The notes under the pieces: generated by a model
What the model was told of the DNA's origin: nothing
The model's database searches: none
The model's input: the letters and a program-made list of their open reading frames with translations, nothing else
Program-made: the position numbers and the translations under genes
Part shown: positions 33,549 through 35,379 of the stretch, piece after piece
Layout: the number at the start of each line of letters is the position of its first letter
Numbering within the stretch: the first letter of the stretch is position 1
Source of the DNA: Bacteroidales bacterium
Lineage (GTDB): Bacteria; Bacteroidota; Bacteroidia; Bacteroidales; P3
Direction: 5' to 3'
Length of the DNA stretch: 35,379 nt
Assembly: GCA_030523765.1 (NCBI GenBank)
Contig: JAUNHX010000023.1
Coordinates: 1 to 35,379 of the forward strand

Positions 33549-35009
33549 ATGACCATCGAAATGATATTGCTTGCCGCTTCGTCGGGCAACTGGTTCAGTG
33601 TAATGTGCGAAGTACTCGTGCTCGTGCTTATTATTGGCTCCATCATGGTGCTGATTCTCGAGAACAACAATCCTACCAAGACTCTTGCGTGGATTATGGC
33701 ACTCATCTTCTTGCCGGGTATAGGCCTGATAGCCTATTTCTTGATAGGGAAAGACTATAGGCACAAGAAAACCATCAGCGATGCCGATCGTGAACAGATT
33801 GCACGTGTCCCTTATCGTAACTACGATGAGCAGCAGCTTGTTCCCTCTCCGCTGCCCACCGATCACAGTCGTGTTATGGAGATGATGCGTCGCACCAATC
33901 ATGCGGTGCCACTCTATGGCAACGAGGTAGAGATCTATACTACTTTCGATGGTATGTTCAATGCCCTTTTGGAGTCGATCGAACAGGCTACCGATCATAT
34001 CCACATTCAGTTCTTTAAAATCGAAAACGATCCCGTAGGCAATCAGTTGGCCGATCTCCTTATCCGCAAAGCGGAACAGGGGGTTGATGTACGACTTATG
34101 TACGATGATGCTGCCAATATCCAAGTGTCGCGCCAGTTTTATAAAAAGATGAGCAATCGAGGGGTTCTTGTACAGCCTTTCCTCAAACTGAACTTCCCCT
34201 TCATTGGTCGCGATGTTAACTGCCGCAACCACCGAAAAATTGTTATCGTCGATGGTAAAGTGGGGTTTACGGGAGGTATGAATATAGCCCAACGCTATCG
34301 CACTGGCAACAAGCATGGTATATGGCGCGACACTCATCTTCGTATCATCGGCCCTGCGGTGAGCGAACTGCAAATCACCTTCCTTTCCGATTGGCGTTTT
34401 GCCAACGGGCAACTTATCGATGGCGAACGTTTCTTCCCCAAGGTTAACTCGAAGAGCAACAGTCTTGTACAGGTGGTGGGCGACGGACCGATGGATCGGT
34501 GGGATGTGATCATGCAAGGCTTTGTGCAACTTATTCAGCAAAGTCGTCAGTACGTTTGGATTCAAACGCCCTATTTCATGCCTACCGAACCTATCATTAC
34601 CGCTATGTGTAATGCGGCCCTTTCGGGCATCGACGTACGACTTATGATTCCTGAAAGGGGCGACAAAGGCATCCTCAACCCTTTGGCTTCGCGAGCCAAT
34701 CTAGAAACAGTGTTGGAGGCAGGAGTCAAAGTCTATTTCTACAAAAAAGGATTCCTTCATGCCAAAACGATTGTGGTCGACGATAAGGTGACCTCTATCG
34801 GCTCTACCAACATCGATTTCCGCAGTCTCGAGCAAGATTTTGAATGCAATGCATTCCTATACGATCCCGATCTGGCCATTCGTCAGAAAAACATCTTCTT
34901 AGACGATGCCAACGATGCTATATCAATCGATCTTCCTACGTGGCGTCAACGCTCTTGGTGGGAAAAATTCAAAGAGGGTATAGCCCGTCTTTTCTCCCCA
35001 TTGATGTAG
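33549..35009 (+). CDS. cls: Cardiolipin synthase
   Basis: Inner-membrane phospholipase-D-superfamily enzyme joining two phosphatidylglycerols to make cardiolipin. Two N-terminal membrane helices (about residues 17-36 and 42-62) precede two catalytic HKD motifs: NHRKIVIVDGKVGFTGG near residue 223 and HAKTIVVDDKVTSIGSTN near 400. The 486 residues match ClsA-type proteins. ATG 33549 is preferred to the TTG at 33540. It probably shares the lipid kinase promoter; both products act on the same phospholipid pool. The downstream region is repeat sequence with no evident terminator. Confidence 0.94.
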   Translation: MTIEMILLAASSGNWFSVMCEVLVLVLIIGSIMVLILENNNPTKTLAWIMALIFLPGIGLIAYFLIGKDYRHKKTISDADREQIARVPYRNYDEQQLVPSPLPTDHSRVMEMMRRTNHAVPLYGNEVEIYTTFDGMFNALLESIEQATDHIHIQFFKIENDPVGNQLADLLIRKAEQGVDVRLMYDDAANIQVSRQFYKKMSNRGVLVQPFLKLNFPFIGRDVNCRNHRKIVIVDGKVGFTGGMNIAQRYRTGNKHGIWRDTHLRIIGPAVSELQITFLSDWRFANGQLIDGERFFPKVNSKSNSLVQVVGDGPMDRWDVIMQGFVQLIQQSRQYVWIQTPYFMPTEPIITAMCNAALSGIDVRLMIPERGDKGILNPLASRANLETVLEAGVKVYFYKKGFLHAKTIVVDDKVTSIGSTNIDFRSLEQDFECNAFLYDPDLAIRQKNIFLDDANDAISIDLPTWRQRSWWEKFKEGIARLFSPLM

Positions 35010-35128
35010 TCTCGCCTATTAGATAAAGCATCTCAACTCCCCCTTCAGTCAACGGGTCATACCTCGTTCCTATGACTAGTGGCTTTGCATGTGAGGAGTG
35101 CGCAGTATAGTCTTTTATGGAATACTGA

Positions 35129-35217
35129 CAACGATATCAGGAATTTGACAACTTGTACAGGAAAACAAGTGACAACCATATCAGGAAAAGAGCAAAAAAC
35201 TGTCAACTAAAATCAGG
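35129..35217 (+). repeat. CAAC-N5-CAGG repeat array, right copy
   Basis: Four units: 35129-35141 (CAACGATATCAGG), 35149-35161 (CAACTTGTACAGG), 35173-35185 (CAACCATATCAGG) and 35204-35217 (CAACTAAAATCAGG, one base longer). 35149-35201 equals 865-917 but for one base. This copy is uninterrupted and shows the site occupied by the inserted element in the left copy. Confidence 0.75.
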
Positions 35218-35241
35218 AAAGACATGTGTGTCTAGTGCAAG

Positions 35242-35267
35242 CGTCACAGCGTCACAACGTCACAGTT
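35242..35267 (+). repeat. 8-bp triplet repeat (GTCACARC)3, right copy
   Basis: The 26 bases match 948-973 exactly and the complement of 84-109. With the latter, similarity continues through the flanking CTAGTGCAA and into CAGTT-TTATT. Confidence 0.85.
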
Positions 35268-35379
35268 GTTATTATGCCTTCCCCCTTTCTCCTGCTAATT
35301 GCCGATGCTAGGTCAGCAGTTAATCTTTATATTTCTAATATGCATATTTATCTATATATATTTATATATAATATATAAT

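Larger units (their letters stand above)
35010..35379. other. Gene-free right edge made of repeats
   Basis: Holds no gene. Contains the second CAAC-N5-CAGG array (35129-35217), the third (GTCACARC)3 repeat (35242-35267) and an A/T-only stretch in the last 40 bases, mirroring the left edge. Confidence 0.8.

Noticed and set aside
32808-34565. A 585-codon open frame on the minus strand opposite the lipid kinase and cardiolipin synthase genes
   Set aside because: It spans two recognisable genes with intact catalytic motifs, has no family features and an odd His/Ile/Asp-rich composition. It arises from codon bias on the real strand.

Overview
The window looks like chromosomal DNA of a Bacteroidales (phylum Bacteroidota) bacterium. 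This rests on the gene families present: Bacteroidota-style small lipoproteins, a two-part ZapA/coiled-coil pair next to RNase Y, RibBA, type III pantothenate kinase, lpxD and lptC, which together indicate a Gram-negative envelope. It also rests on repeated upstream matches to the Bacteroidota promoter TTTG-N19..22-TAnnTTTG. No genus can be named from the sequence. Almost all of it is ordinary core-genome content at high coding density; I see no phage, plasmid, CRISPR array or toxin cluster.

Layout. 1-1127 has no credible gene. It holds an AT-rich edge, 8-bp and 11-bp tandem repeats, a CAAC-N5-CAGG repeat array and a 195-bp insertion with 21-bp inverted termini. 1128-3358: mannose-1-phosphate guanylyltransferase (-) and trpS (+). 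3691-7509 (-): small membrane protein, efp, M28 glutaminyl-cyclase-like lipoprotein, Rieske-like lipoprotein, DUF389 membrane protein. 7689-10042 (+): small exported protein, thioredoxin-fold protein, manA. 10173-11168 (-): DUF362 lipoprotein. 11317-20035 (-): a tight seven-gene run of TPR protein, lptC, HhH protein, lpxD, two SGNH hydrolases and an MBOAT acyltransferase. 20229-22987 (-): pth, coaX and an outer-membrane barrel. 23300-26112 (+): small lipoprotein, SprT-like protease, Y-family polymerase and YolD-like protein. 26255-26598 (-): three tRNAs. 26709-30920 (-): gpmA, lgt, rny, zapA and a coiled-coil protein. 31030-32244 (-): ribBA. 32580-35009 (+): diacylglycerol-kinase-family lipid kinase and cardiolipin synthase. 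35010-35379 repeats the CAAC-N5-CAGG and 8-bp motifs of the left edge and ends in AT-rich sequence.

How the genes fit together. ManA and the guanylyltransferase supply GDP-mannose. The seven-gene run combines lipid A synthesis (LpxD), LPS transport (LptC) and a probable O-acylation module for a surface glycan (MBOAT plus two SGNH proteins). The lipid kinase and cardiolipin synthase act on membrane phospholipid. SprT-like protease, error-prone polymerase and YolD form a likely lesion-tolerance unit. The repeats shared by the two window edges suggest that the boundaries fall in dispersed, possibly IS-derived sequence where assemblies tend to break.
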